64,000 bases of DNA from Bacteroidaceae bacterium (GTDB lineage Bacteria; Bacteroidota; Bacteroidia; Bacteroidales; Bacteroidaceae): positions 1-64,000 of the forward strand of contig JAFXEF010000010.1 in assembly GCA_017520935.1 (NCBI GenBank), in the 5' to 3' direction. The notes beneath the pieces are model-generated. The model saw nothing but the letters and a program-made list of their open reading frames with translations. It ran no database searches and was not told the origin of the DNA. This document shows, one piece after another, positions 1 to 7,758 of the stretch (position 1 is the stretch's first letter; each line of letters begins with the position of its first letter). The position numbers were made by a program, and so were the translations under genes.

Positions 1-64
1 AATATGTATCAAAAATATGTGGAAATTTGGGAACCATCAAAAAGCAGCCTGGAAGTGTTAAATT

Positions 65-1948
65 TTAGAATATATTGATAATTAAAGGTTTATGTTTGGT
101 TATTTCTGGTTGTTTTTGGTTGTTTTGGGCTTCTAAATACACAGCACTATATGTATCTGTTCCAATAGTTTCTACAGTATTTGGAATTGTAACCGAGGTT
201 AAACTCTTACATTCAGCAAAAGCTCTATCTCCTAAACTTGTTACACCTTCTGGTATCTCAATACTTTCGAGGCTGAAGCAGCCTTCGAAACTTCCCTCTT
301 CTATCTTTGTTAAATTATTACCAAGTATAACAGATCTGACATTTATACAATAAGAAAAAGCCTCCTTCCCAATACTGGTTACACTATTAGGTATAGTAAT
401 GGATTCTAATTTATCATTATGTATAAAGGCATAATCAGGAATACATGTTGGACCATCTGGAATTACCAAATCTTTTGCTTCAGTTCCATTTACATATAAT
501 GTATAGTTGAACGGAGTCCAATATTTGCCAAATTTGATGTTACACCACGAAGCAACATCTGAGATGTAATAGATAGAGACCAACAACTCAGAAGTGGTGC
601 TGAGGCACCACTCCCCTATGCTCTTCACACTATTGGGTATCGTCACCGATGTCAAATCTGTGCAATTATAGAAAGCATACTCTCCGATGCTCGTCACACT
701 ATAGGTGGCACTATTGTAGCTCACTGACTCAGGAATGACAATATCTCCAGAATATTCCCCTTCATTTTTCATTATAACAGTGGCTTGCTTTGTTTCAGCA
801 TCAAGTGCATAATATATCCCATTCACGTCTACGTTTCTGTTGGGACCTAACTCCTCATCAGAAAGGCCAATAAACTTACCAAAACCGCTCCAAGGCTCTG
901 TAGCCTTATAACTCTCAATGGAACCAGCAGGTACATGAAGAGTAGCGGATTCAATATCTGAGTACTTGAAAGCATCACTATCTGTAGAAGGCACCTTCTC
1001 TGCATAGCAGTAGACATCACGGAGTTGTGGACAATCGGCAAAGGCATGAATCTCAATAGAAGTAACCCCACTATTAATAGTCACTGACGTCAAACCCGTG
1101 CAACCTTCGAAAGCCGAAATCTCAATGCTCTTCACACTATTTGGTATAGTCACTGACGTCAAACCTGAGCAACCTTCGAAAGCCGAAATCTCAATGCTTT
1201 TCACACCATTTTGTATAGTTGCCGATGTCAAACCTGAACACTCATGGAAAGCCCACCCTCCAACGCTTTTTACACTATTTGGTATAGTCACTGATGTCAA
1301 ACCAGAGCAACCATTAAAAGCAGACATTCCTATGTCCGTCACACTATTTGGTATTGCCAAGTCCTTTACCTCTTTTCCGTTCAGATATAAGTGATGAGCA
1401 TAATATAACGGATTGGACGAGCTACTATCAAAATCAATATTGCACCATGCAACAATATCCGAAATATGGACCGCCGTCAAATCATAGCACTCTGAGAAAG
1501 CCCACTCCCCAATACTTGTCACACTATTTCCGATAGTGATCGACATCAAACCAGAGCACTCTTCGAAAGCATAATCCCCTATGCTCGTTACGCTATTTGG
1601 TATAGTGACTGCCGTCAAACCAGAGCACTCTTCGAAAGCATAATCCTCAATGCTCGTCACGCTATTTGGTATAGTTACCGATGTCAAGTCTGGGCAATCA
1701 TAGAAGGCCTCTTCCCCAATACTCGTCACACTATAAGTAATGCCCTTGTGCTTAATGGATTCAGGGATAACGATTTCACCAGAATACTCGCCATTGCTCT
1801 TCTCAATGACAGTGGCCTCCTGAGTTTTCGTAATAAGCTCATAATTTATCTCACCAATCTCAACCTCTTCTGCCAGTATGGGCAAGGTCAGGAGCACCGT
1901 CAGGGAAAGGAACACTGCTCGCTTCGTTTTTGGTAAATATTGTTTCAT
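65..1948 (-). CDS. BspA-like leucine-rich repeat surface protein
   Basis: A 627-residue secreted protein of the BspA/LRR_5 type. Residues 1-26 form a signal peptide (KRAVFLSLTVLLTLPILA then EE). The rest is built of about 23-residue repeats of the form LTSVTIPNSVTSIGDYAF, roughly residues 70-330 and 400-600. The protein has two homologous halves: the block with ATVIEKSNGEYSGEIVIPES near residue 45 recurs as ATVIMKNEGEYSGDIVIPES near residue 390, so an internal duplication is visible. BspA-family proteins are surface adhesins known to bind host matrix proteins and other bacteria; a role here is inferred. Unlike other secreted proteins in this window, it lacks the GRRV...KGIYI sorting tail; the C-terminus ends in a polar stretch without repeats, so it may be truncated or anchored otherwise. 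The start codon is the ATG directly before the signal peptide. A promoter-like element about 300 bp upstream suggests a long leader. Confidence 0.9.
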   Translation of the reverse strand: MKQYLPKTKRAVFLSLTVLLTLPILAEEVEIGEINYELITKTQEATVIEKSNGEYSGEIVIPESIKHKGITYSVTSIGEEAFYDCPDLTSVTIPNSVTSIEDYAFEECSGLTAVTIPNSVTSIGDYAFEECSGLMSITIGNSVTSIGEWAFSECYDLTAVHISDIVAWCNIDFDSSSSNPLYYAHHLYLNGKEVKDLAIPNSVTDIGMSAFNGCSGLTSVTIPNSVKSVGGWAFHECSGLTSATIQNGVKSIEISAFEGCSGLTSVTIPNSVKSIEISAFEGCTGLTSVTINSGVTSIEIHAFADCPQLRDVYCYAEKVPSTDSDAFKYSDIESATLHVPAGSIESYKATEPWSGFGKFIGLSDEELGPNRNVDVNGIYYALDAETKQATVIMKNEGEYSGDIVIPESVSYNSATYSVTSIGEYAFYNCTDLTSVTIPNSVKSIGEWCLSTTSELLVSIYYISDVASWCNIKFGKYWTPFNYTLYVNGTEAKDLVIPDGPTCIPDYAFIHNDKLESITIPNSVTSIGKEAFSYCINVRSVILGNNLTKIEEGSFEGCFSLESIEIPEGVTSLGDRAFAECKSLTSVTIPNTVETIGTDTYSAVYLEAQNNQKQPEITKHKPLIINIF

Positions 1949-2250
1949 AGGTTTATATATTTAGAAAATAAATTCAATAACATCTTTTTGGTAAGTCTTT
2001 CCTTAATCCGGCATTGTGATGACGGATTTCCAAAGCAAATTTAGTGAAAATTCCCCACTCAACCAATGGAGATTCAAGTTTTTCTTTAAAATAATGAGAG
2101 TTCGATATAAGGATCGGTTGTTTGAGTGATTCCTTGACTTGGGAGAGTCCTTCCTGCCGCTATCCCCTTTCTGAAATTTTGCCGATATCGTAACATGGTA
2201 TAAAGCAAAAAACGCATTCTTGACCCGAGGATTTCTCCCCTTGGATAGTG
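1949..2250 (-). other. Probable long 5' leader of the BspA-like gene
   Basis: About 300 bp lie between the start codon at 1948 and a promoter-like element (TAATTTTG read on the minus strand at 2251-2258). No convincing gene is present. A 71-codon open frame on the minus strand (2086-2301) overlaps the promoter-like element and has no recognisable domain, so it is not called. A short stem (AATCCG/CGGATT, about 2000-2025) lies near the gene. That this is a transcribed leader is inferred from the promoter position only. Confidence 0.35.
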
Positions 2251-2280
2251 CAAAATTAGTGTGAAATTTCGATTAAGCGA
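2251..2280 (-). promoter_or_regulatory. Promoter-like element, TAATTTTG -7 box
   Basis: Read on the minus strand, a TAATTTTG box (2251-2258) matches the Bacteroidetes -7 consensus TAnnTTTG. The whole 30-bp element closely matches elements upstream of folP (14758-14787) and the dihydroorotase gene (39667-39696), including the spacer motif AATCGAAA. It points toward the BspA-like gene. Confidence 0.5.
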
Positions 2281-2403
2281 GACTGCTGTTTTTTGCTTCA
2301 ATGGCTGTTTTTGTCCAGCAATACGTTACAGGTACGGCGGCCTATTGCCGCAGATGCGGCACGGCATTGGAATAGGTGCAAGGGAAGGTTGCCGTAGGTG
2401 CGG

Positions 2404-2450
2404 CTTTAACTTACGATAAGCCGAAGTCTTAACTTACGATAAACCGAAGC
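2404..2450. repeat. Two-copy 23-bp direct repeat (AACTTACGATAARCCGAAG)
   Basis: AACTTACGATAAGCCGAAG at 2408-2426 is followed in tandem by AACTTACGATAAACCGAAG at 2431-2449. It lies in the non-coding stretch between the BspA-like gene and the cysteine desulfidase-like gene. Function unknown. Confidence 0.6.
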
Positions 2451-2469
2451 ATAAGTGATGCCTGATTTC

Positions 2470-2529
2470 GGTCATCACTGACGACCAACGCTTGCCATCA
2501 CTGATGACCGGGCTTGGTCATCAGTGATG
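2470..2529. repeat. Palindrome cluster with a perfect 14-bp hairpin
   Basis: CATCACTGATGACC (2496-2509) and its exact reverse complement (2516-2529) are separated by 6 bp, a perfect 14-bp stem. A third related, imperfect palindrome GGTCATCACTGACGACC lies at 2470-2486. There is no T-run directly after the stem, so this is not a typical terminator. It could be an operator or a REP-like element. Confidence 0.65.
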
Positions 2530-2603
2530 ATAAAAAACAAGACCTTTGGGGGAGGGGGTGAAGTGAGAGTCTTTATCGCCTTTATTTGCCGGTTGTCAGA
2601 TTA

Positions 2604-2895
2604 TATCTGTCTTTACGGTACCCCGCGAAGTATTTTGGGCTCGCAGAGAGAATTATTCAAGACCTGCCTTAGCACTTGGCTTGTCCAAGAAACTTTGTTT
2701 TTCTCGCTCGTTTAATTGTATCTTTATGGTAAACCATTAAGATACTTGCACTCGCTTTGAAAAAAATCAAAGTAAACTTTGTTTTTCTCGCTCGTTTAAT
2801 CGTATCTTTGTGTAAGAACACGAAGATACTTGCGCTCGCTGAGAGAAATATTCAAGCAAGCTTGATATTTTTTCGCTCGTTTAATCGTATCTTTG
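2604..2895 (+). repeat. Promoter/hairpin repeat array upstream of the UPF0597 gene
   Basis: At least two good units and two diverged ones. Each good unit has CTCGCTCGTTTAAT followed by TATCTTTR and then a hairpin closed by AAGATACTTGC and CTCGCT. TTTG-N21-TATCTTTA occurs at 2694-2726 and TTTG-N21-TATCTTTG at 2778-2810, both matching the Bacteroidetes promoter consensus. Hairpins at 2718-2745 and 2802-2829 each pair 12 bp with one mismatch. The last TATCTTTG (2888-2895) sits about 20 bp before the ATG at 2916 and is the likely working promoter. A diverged copy begins near 2604. The rest of the 1949-2915 gap holds no gene that can be supported. Confidence 0.6.
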
Positions 2896-2915
2896 CACGT
2901 AAAGTATCGTAATCT

Positions 2916-4196
2916 ATGTTAAGCAAAGAAGAACGTCAACAGATGATATCGCTGATGCAGCATGAGGTGGTGCCGGCGATTGGATGTACCGAACCGGTAG
3001 CTGTGGCTCTGTGTGCTGCACGTGCGGCCGAGAAGTTGGGTGCATTGCCCGAGCGGGTAGAGGTGGAACTCAGTATGAATGTGCTGAAAAATGCTATGGG
3101 AGTGGGTATACCCGGTACGGGGATGATAGGCCTGCCTATAGCTATTGCTTTGGGCATGATGGTGGGTAAGAGCAGCTATAAACTTGAGGTGCTCAAGGAG
3201 GTGACTCCCGAAGCCGTAGAGCGTGGCAGACGATATATTGATGAGGGACGCATCGGCATTAGCTTGAAGGAGGACGCTCCTGACGGGTTGTATATCAAGG
3301 TGCTTGCGATCTCGGGCGAGGAGTCGGCCACGGCAATTATTTGTGGCGAGCACACCCGGTTCGTTGAGGAGGGGATGGATTGTGCCGCTTCGGAAGCTGA
3401 GGGTGTTGGCACGACAGAAGATGCAGGTATGTGCGTTCCGCTTACCTTACGACGCATTTATGATTTTATTACCGAGGTGCCCATAGAGGAGATTGCTTTT
3501 ATAGAAGAGTCTGCCAAGATGAATATGACGGCCGCAGAGTTGTCGTTCAAGGCTGATTATGGCCACCGTGTGGGCAATATGCTGACCGAGGGTGCCAATC
3601 GTGCGATGGTGGGCAATGGGACACTCACGCACATTATGGCCTACACCTGTGCGGCCTGTGATGCCCGCATGTCGGGGGCTCCTATACAAGTGATGTCAAA
3701 TTCGGGCAGTGGCAATCAGGGTATTGCTGCTACGGTACCTGTCGCTGTATATGCTCGCGATCATCAGGTAGAGCATGATACCTTTGTGCGCGCTGTGGCA
3801 TTGAGCAACCTTACAGCCATCTATATCAAGCAGAGCTTAGGGCGCCTCTCGGCACTTTGTGGCTGTATAGTGGCTTCTACGGGTTCGTGCTGTGCCATTA
3901 CCTATATGATGGGTGGCTCGTATGGACAGATTTGTTTTGCCGTGAAGAATATGATAGCCAACCTCACAGGTATGATATGCGATGGCGCCAAACCGGGTTG
4001 TTCGCTCAAGCTCTCCAGTGGTGTGGCCACCGCTATGCTGTCGGCCATGTTGGCTATGCAGAATAGTGCAGTGAGCAGTGTGGAGGGTATCATCGACGAG
4101 GATGTAGACCGTAGCATACACAATCTTACCAGTATTGGTCGCGAAGCAATGCAAGAGACCAATCGCATGGTGGTAGACATTATGACCCACAAATAA
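2916..4196 (+). CDS. UPF0597 / L-cysteine desulfidase (serine dehydratase alpha-like) family protein
   Basis: A 426-residue soluble enzyme of the YhaM/CyuA family, related to the iron-sulfur alpha domain of L-serine dehydratase. Characterised relatives break L-cysteine into pyruvate, ammonia and sulfide. The sequence shows the N-terminal GCTEPVAVAL motif with Cys24, a Cys-rich GSCCAITYMMGG stretch, and a C-terminal ICDGAKPGCSLKL motif; in the family these cysteines hold a 4Fe-4S cluster. Length is normal for the family. It stands alone downstream of the promoter/hairpin array, with TATCTTTG about 20 bp before the ATG. Family assignment is firm; substrate (cysteine versus serine) is inferred. 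Confidence 0.88.
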   Translation: MLSKEERQQMISLMQHEVVPAIGCTEPVAVALCAARAAEKLGALPERVEVELSMNVLKNAMGVGIPGTGMIGLPIAIALGMMVGKSSYKLEVLKEVTPEAVERGRRYIDEGRIGISLKEDAPDGLYIKVLAISGEESATAIICGEHTRFVEEGMDCAASEAEGVGTTEDAGMCVPLTLRRIYDFITEVPIEEIAFIEESAKMNMTAAELSFKADYGHRVGNMLTEGANRAMVGNGTLTHIMAYTCAACDARMSGAPIQVMSNSGSGNQGIAATVPVAVYARDHQVEHDTFVRAVALSNLTAIYIKQSLGRLSALCGCIVASTGSCCAITYMMGGSYGQICFAVKNMIANLTGMICDGAKPGCSLKLSSGVATAMLSAMLAMQNSAVSSVEGIIDEDVDRSIHNLTSIGREAMQETNRMVVDIMTHK

Positions 4197-4271
4197 TAGG
4201 GTGAGTCGAAAAACATTCTTTAAATTAAATAAAATTATCCAGCAAAGAACATATATGTGAAAACCTTGTTG

Positions 4272-4279
4272 TATCTTTG
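4272..4279 (+). promoter_or_regulatory. Putative -7 box of the acyl carrier protein gene
   Basis: TATCTTTG matches the Bacteroidetes -7 consensus and lies about 47 bp before the ATG at 4326. No good TTTG -33 box is seen at the usual spacing. Confidence 0.35.
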
Positions 4280-4325
4280 TATTTGAAATTAATATAGACT
4301 ACTCAAAAAAGGGATATAGCTGACT

Positions 4326-4646
4326 ATGATGCGCGAGAAGACCGTCGAGAAGATTATCAAGGGATTTATAGCTAAGGAAATGACGATAGATGCCGGAGAG
4401 ATTGCGCGTGAGACCAATCTTGTAAACGACTTGAATGCAGATTCTATGGATATTGTCAATGTGGTGACAGCGATAGAGTCGAAATTTAAGATTACTTTCC
4501 CCGATGATTCAAAGATAAAGTATGACGGATATACGCTTCAGTTCCTTATTGATGGTGCCATGAACGCATTGAAGGAAAAAGCGCCCAAGCAGGCTAGACG
4601 CACCCGTAGAAAGGCTAAAGCTGAGGCTCCTAAGGGAGAGGCATAG
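4326..4646 (+). CDS. Acyl carrier protein with a basic C-terminal tail
   Basis: A 106-residue protein (or 105 from the adjacent second ATG). Residues 1-80 are a typical acyl carrier domain: a helix, the LNADSMDIVN motif whose serine should carry 4'-phosphopantetheine, and the KFKITFPDD helix III start. Canonical ACPs of fatty acid synthesis are about 78 residues and acidic. This one adds about 22 residues rich in Lys, Arg and Ala (KAPKQARRTRRKAKAEA). No fatty-acid or polyketide genes are adjacent. It may be a specialised or nucleic-acid/membrane-associated ACP; function unknown. It ends at a strong bidirectional hairpin terminator shared with the convergent DUF349 gene. Confidence 0.85.
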   Translation: MMREKTVEKIIKGFIAKEMTIDAGEIARETNLVNDLNADSMDIVNVVTAIESKFKITFPDDSKIKYDGYTLQFLIDGAMNALKEKAPKQARRTRRKAKAEAPKGEA

Positions 4647-4696
4647 CCTTTGCCTATATGGCTTGTGTCTTTTGTTAGGACTTTTGTGGTGAATAT

Positions 4697-4738
4697 ATAT
4701 AGAATGAGGCATACTTGCGAGTATGCCTCATTCTATAT
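4697..4738. terminator. Bidirectional terminator, 19-bp stem
   Basis: The arms 4697-4715 and 4720-4738 are perfect reverse complements around the loop TGCG. It lies between the convergent acyl carrier protein and DUF349 genes. Confidence 0.85.
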
Positions 4739-4755
4739 GGATGGGTTATGTAGGG

Positions 4756-6606
4756 TTATTCCTGCTCTTTCTCTTCCAAGGCGCGGATTTTTCTGAGTAC
4801 GACCTCTGCATCGGCTTTCAGTTTCTCCATCTTGCGCTGCATTTCAGCAACAAGGCTATTGCCGCTCTTGCTTGATGCGGTGAGGAAGCCGAGATTGTTT
4901 TCATAAGTCTTGATCTCGTTGCACATGTTTTCGTAAGCCCTGAGCAGTCTCTCGCGCTCGCGACCAACGTTCATACCCTCCTTGATGGAATCTTTGAATC
5001 GGGCAACCTTCTTGCTTGCTTCACTCTCGTGCAATGCATCGAACAGACGGTCGATAAGTGCTTTGTACTGTTTGTATATCTTGTCTTTCTCACGGAAAGG
5101 AACATGGCCGATGCTGTTCCATGTGCGTATAAGCTCGTGCAGTTTGTTGGCATCCTCTTCCGTTGCATTTTCAGGGTCGATGGCAGTGAGGGCGGCAATC
5201 ACCTCTTTCTTCTTGGCCAGATTCTCTTGCTCCTCGGTGCGCTGTGAAGAACCGGCCTCCTTGCGCTTCTCGAAGAATGTATCGCAAGCTGTAATGAAGC
5301 GTTTCCATACGGCGTCAGAGTGTTTTTTGGCAACAGCACCGATGGTTCTCCATTCGCGTTGCAGTGCTGCAAGTTTGTCTGCTGTCGCTTTCCAGTCAGT
5401 ACTGTCTTGCAATGCCTCGGCTTGCTCGCAAAGTGCAATCTTCTTCTCCAGATTGATGGTCAGGTTGTCCTTCATACTTTTGAAGAACTCGGCTTTAAGC
5501 ATGAAGAATTTGTCGCAGGCTGCACGGAATCGCTCGAAGATCTTGGTGTTCATCTTTTGTGGAGCAAAACCGATGGTTTTCCACTCCTCCTGCATTGCGA
5601 TAACCTCTTGTGTCTTTTCGTTCCAATGCGCGTATGTGGTGAGTGTGTCATACTCGATAGCCTCAATGCGTTCGCAGATGGCTGTTTTCTTCTCGAGGTT
5701 ATCATTCTCTCTCTTCTTCAGTTCCTCGAAATGCTGCTGGTGGCGTTTGTTCACGGCCGAAGATGCCGTTTTGAACCTCTCCCATATCTCCTCGCGCAGT
5801 TCCTTGGCTACAGGCCCCGTCTCGCGGTATTCCTGGTGTAGTTTCTGCAATTGGTGGAATGCAGAGATGACATCTTCCTCATCGGCCAGACGTTCGGCGG
5901 CTTCGCAAAGATGTGTTTTTGCTTCAAGGTTCTTCTTGAAGTCGTATTCGCGGAATTCAATGTTGAGTTTCAAGATATCGTAGAACCGCTCCGTCAGTTG
6001 CTGGTAGCGCTTCCAAAGGTCTGTCTGCTTGGTAGCAGGTACTTCACCTATGCTCTTCCATTCCTGTTGCAGAGCCTTGAAGTCGTTATATGAGGCTTGC
6101 TCTTTGTCGGCATTGTCCACCATTGCTTGTATGCGGTCTAAGATTGCCTCTTTGCGCAAGCCATTCTCTTCGCGGATACGCTCCTCTTCGCGTTGCTGCT
6201 CGGCACGCTTTTCCTTGATGATGTTCATGGCGGCTTTGTATTCGTCCTCCTCGGTTGTGTCTACCTTGAAGTCCTCGTGTGTGCCACCATTGGCTATATG
6301 TGCCTCCTTGGCTGCTTCAACCGCCGCACGGTGAAGCTTGTAGAATGTCTGTTTCAGAGAGTCAAGTTCCTCCTTGGATGCATTTAGAGGATCTTCGGCG
6401 AGTACCTTTACTCGTGCGATGATGTCTGCGCTTGTAGGAAGTGTCACCGATTCCGTTTCAGAAGATGTCTCTTCCTCTGATGGGGCAGTTGTTGCTTCTT
6501 GGTTTGTTACTTGCTCTTCCGTAGCTTCGCTTTGTGTCAAAGCGTTCTCTTGTTCTACCGGCTCCTGCTGTATAGCATCGGCCTTGGGGGCATTCGTGTC
6601 CGTCAT
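4756..6606 (-). CDS. DUF349 repeat protein
   Basis: A 616-residue, strongly charged, mostly helical protein with no signal peptide. After an acidic, low-complexity N-terminus (about residues 1-75, rich in Glu, Thr and Ser) it carries at least five DUF349 repeats, recognisable by W..IG..P-like signatures: EWKSIGEVP, EYRETGPVA, EWKTIGFAP, EWRTIGAVA and TWNSIGHVP. The C-terminus is coiled-coil-like. DUF349 proteins are common in Bacteroidetes and Actinobacteria; no biochemical function is established that I can state. Probably a cytoplasmic scaffold or stress protein (inference). Single-gene unit ending at the 4697-4738 terminator. Confidence 0.85.
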   Translation of the reverse strand: MTDTNAPKADAIQQEPVEQENALTQSEATEEQVTNQEATTAPSEEETSSETESVTLPTSADIIARVKVLAEDPLNASKEELDSLKQTFYKLHRAAVEAAKEAHIANGGTHEDFKVDTTEEDEYKAAMNIIKEKRAEQQREEERIREENGLRKEAILDRIQAMVDNADKEQASYNDFKALQQEWKSIGEVPATKQTDLWKRYQQLTERFYDILKLNIEFREYDFKKNLEAKTHLCEAAERLADEEDVISAFHQLQKLHQEYRETGPVAKELREEIWERFKTASSAVNKRHQQHFEELKKRENDNLEKKTAICERIEAIEYDTLTTYAHWNEKTQEVIAMQEEWKTIGFAPQKMNTKIFERFRAACDKFFMLKAEFFKSMKDNLTINLEKKIALCEQAEALQDSTDWKATADKLAALQREWRTIGAVAKKHSDAVWKRFITACDTFFEKRKEAGSSQRTEEQENLAKKKEVIAALTAIDPENATEEDANKLHELIRTWNSIGHVPFREKDKIYKQYKALIDRLFDALHESEASKKVARFKDSIKEGMNVGRERERLLRAYENMCNEIKTYENNLGFLTASSKSGNSLVAEMQRKMEKLKADAEVVLRKIRALEEKEQE

Positions 6607-6780
6607 ATTTGTTTCTTTTAAGTTTATAGCACGGTATTATTTGTCAAAACAGACGACAAATAAAGCAAATTATAATGATATAAACTAATTTTTTGCTGAA
6701 TTTTTCACTTTTTCTTGATGAAAAGTCCTTCATTACAGGAATCTCGTAAGGTACACTTACTCTTTTGCTTGACTGTTCGT

Positions 6781-7650
6781 CTACTTGGCTTGATAGAAAC
6801 GGATGTAATCTATTTCGTAGCGGAGGGGGTATTTTTCGGGGGCGGGTTCGCCACCGTGCTGACCGCCAATGGCGAGATTTAGCAGGAAATATTGTGGGGT
6901 GTGGAAGGGGTTTTTGTTGCCACCGTAAGTGCCGTTGACGGTGGTCGTAAGGTCTATGTCGTTGAGCAATTCGTCGTCAAGGTAGATACGCAGATATGCT
7001 GGCTGCCATTCCATACGCCATACGTGAAACTTTTGTGCCCAATCGGGGTCTTTGTCTGTGAAATGGGTGAAGGGGATGGCTTTGGAGTTCCAAACGGCTT
7101 GGTTGTGGTCGTTTCCCCAAGCGGCATTGGCCAAGATGTGGGGGACATCGTTGATGCGGTAGTACTCCATCACGTCGATCTCGCCGCATGAGGGCCAGGG
7201 CCATTGCGAACCCAGTGTCCAGATGGCTGGCCAGGCTCCTTCAAGAACGGGGATGCGGGCACGTACTTCGAGCGTGCCGTATAGGAATTTGTGTTTGCCG
7301 CGGGTGTTGACCGATGCAGAGGTGTATTCGGCATACTCACGTTGTTGGCGCCAGTCGGGTCGGCGGCGACGGGGGGCGTTTGGTTTGTTTCCGCCGAATT
7401 TTACGTAGTTGGGATTCTTTACTTGTTCGTGGCGAGCGGTAATGATGAGGCATCCGTCGCGGCAGATGGCATTGTCGGGTTGGTACCATTGCAACTCATG
7501 ATTGCGCACGAACCCTTGCTCATAGTTCCAGTCGGCTTCGTTGAGGGGGCCTGCTGTGTTGAATTCGTCGCTCCATACGAGTGTCTGCTCTTGCGCATTG
7601 GTGCAGAGAATGGTGGCGCAGAGGCTTGATAATAGAAGAAGTCTTTTCAT
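6781..7650 (-). CDS. Glycoside hydrolase family 16 (beta-glucanase/laminarinase-like)
   Basis: A 289-residue secreted enzyme. A signal peptide covers residues 1-19 (LLLLSSLCATILCTNA). The GH16 active-site signature GEIDVMEYY has Glu157 (nucleophile), Asp159 and Glu162 (acid/base) by family rule. The upstream WPAIWTLG motif is also typical. GH16 enzymes cut beta-1,3/1,4-glucans, agar, carrageenan or porphyran; sequence alone suggests a laminarinase/lichenase-like role but does not fix the substrate. It lies downstream of a GH105 gene on the same strand, but a terminator between them suggests separate units. No SusC/SusD pair is nearby, so this is not a classical polysaccharide utilisation locus. 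Confidence 0.9.
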   Translation of the reverse strand: MKRLLLLSSLCATILCTNAQEQTLVWSDEFNTAGPLNEADWNYEQGFVRNHELQWYQPDNAICRDGCLIITARHEQVKNPNYVKFGGNKPNAPRRRRPDWRQQREYAEYTSASVNTRGKHKFLYGTLEVRARIPVLEGAWPAIWTLGSQWPWPSCGEIDVMEYYRINDVPHILANAAWGNDHNQAVWNSKAIPFTHFTDKDPDWAQKFHVWRMEWQPAYLRIYLDDELLNDIDLTTTVNGTYGGNKNPFHTPQYFLLNLAIGGQHGGEPAPEKYPLRYEIDYIRFYQAK

Positions 7651-7678
7651 CGGTGTGTCTTTTAGTAGTTATAAAAAA

Positions 7679-7712
7679 AGCACGGGATTAGCTGAGAAGC
7701 ATACCCCGTGCT
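7679..7712 (-). terminator. Terminator downstream of the GH105 gene
   Basis: AGCACGGG (7679-7686) pairs with CCCGTGCT (7705-7712), followed on the minus strand by a run of T (complement of ATAAAAAAAG). Confidence 0.65.
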
Positions 7713-7758
7713 GTGATGATAATAGTTTGTAAGCTGTGTTACCTGATAAGGATAGGTA

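Noticed and set aside
2086..2301. 71-codon minus-strand open frame upstream of the BspA-like gene
   Set aside because: Overlaps the promoter-like element, no domain, basic low-quality composition; more likely leader or repeat DNA.
2524..2715. 63-codon plus-strand open frame in the 1.9-2.9 kb gap
   Set aside because: Runs through the hairpin array; no recognisable protein features.
4982..5983. 333-codon open frame opposite the DUF349 gene
   Set aside because: Antisense shadow of a repeat-rich coding sequence; Ser/Cys/Phe-rich, no domain.
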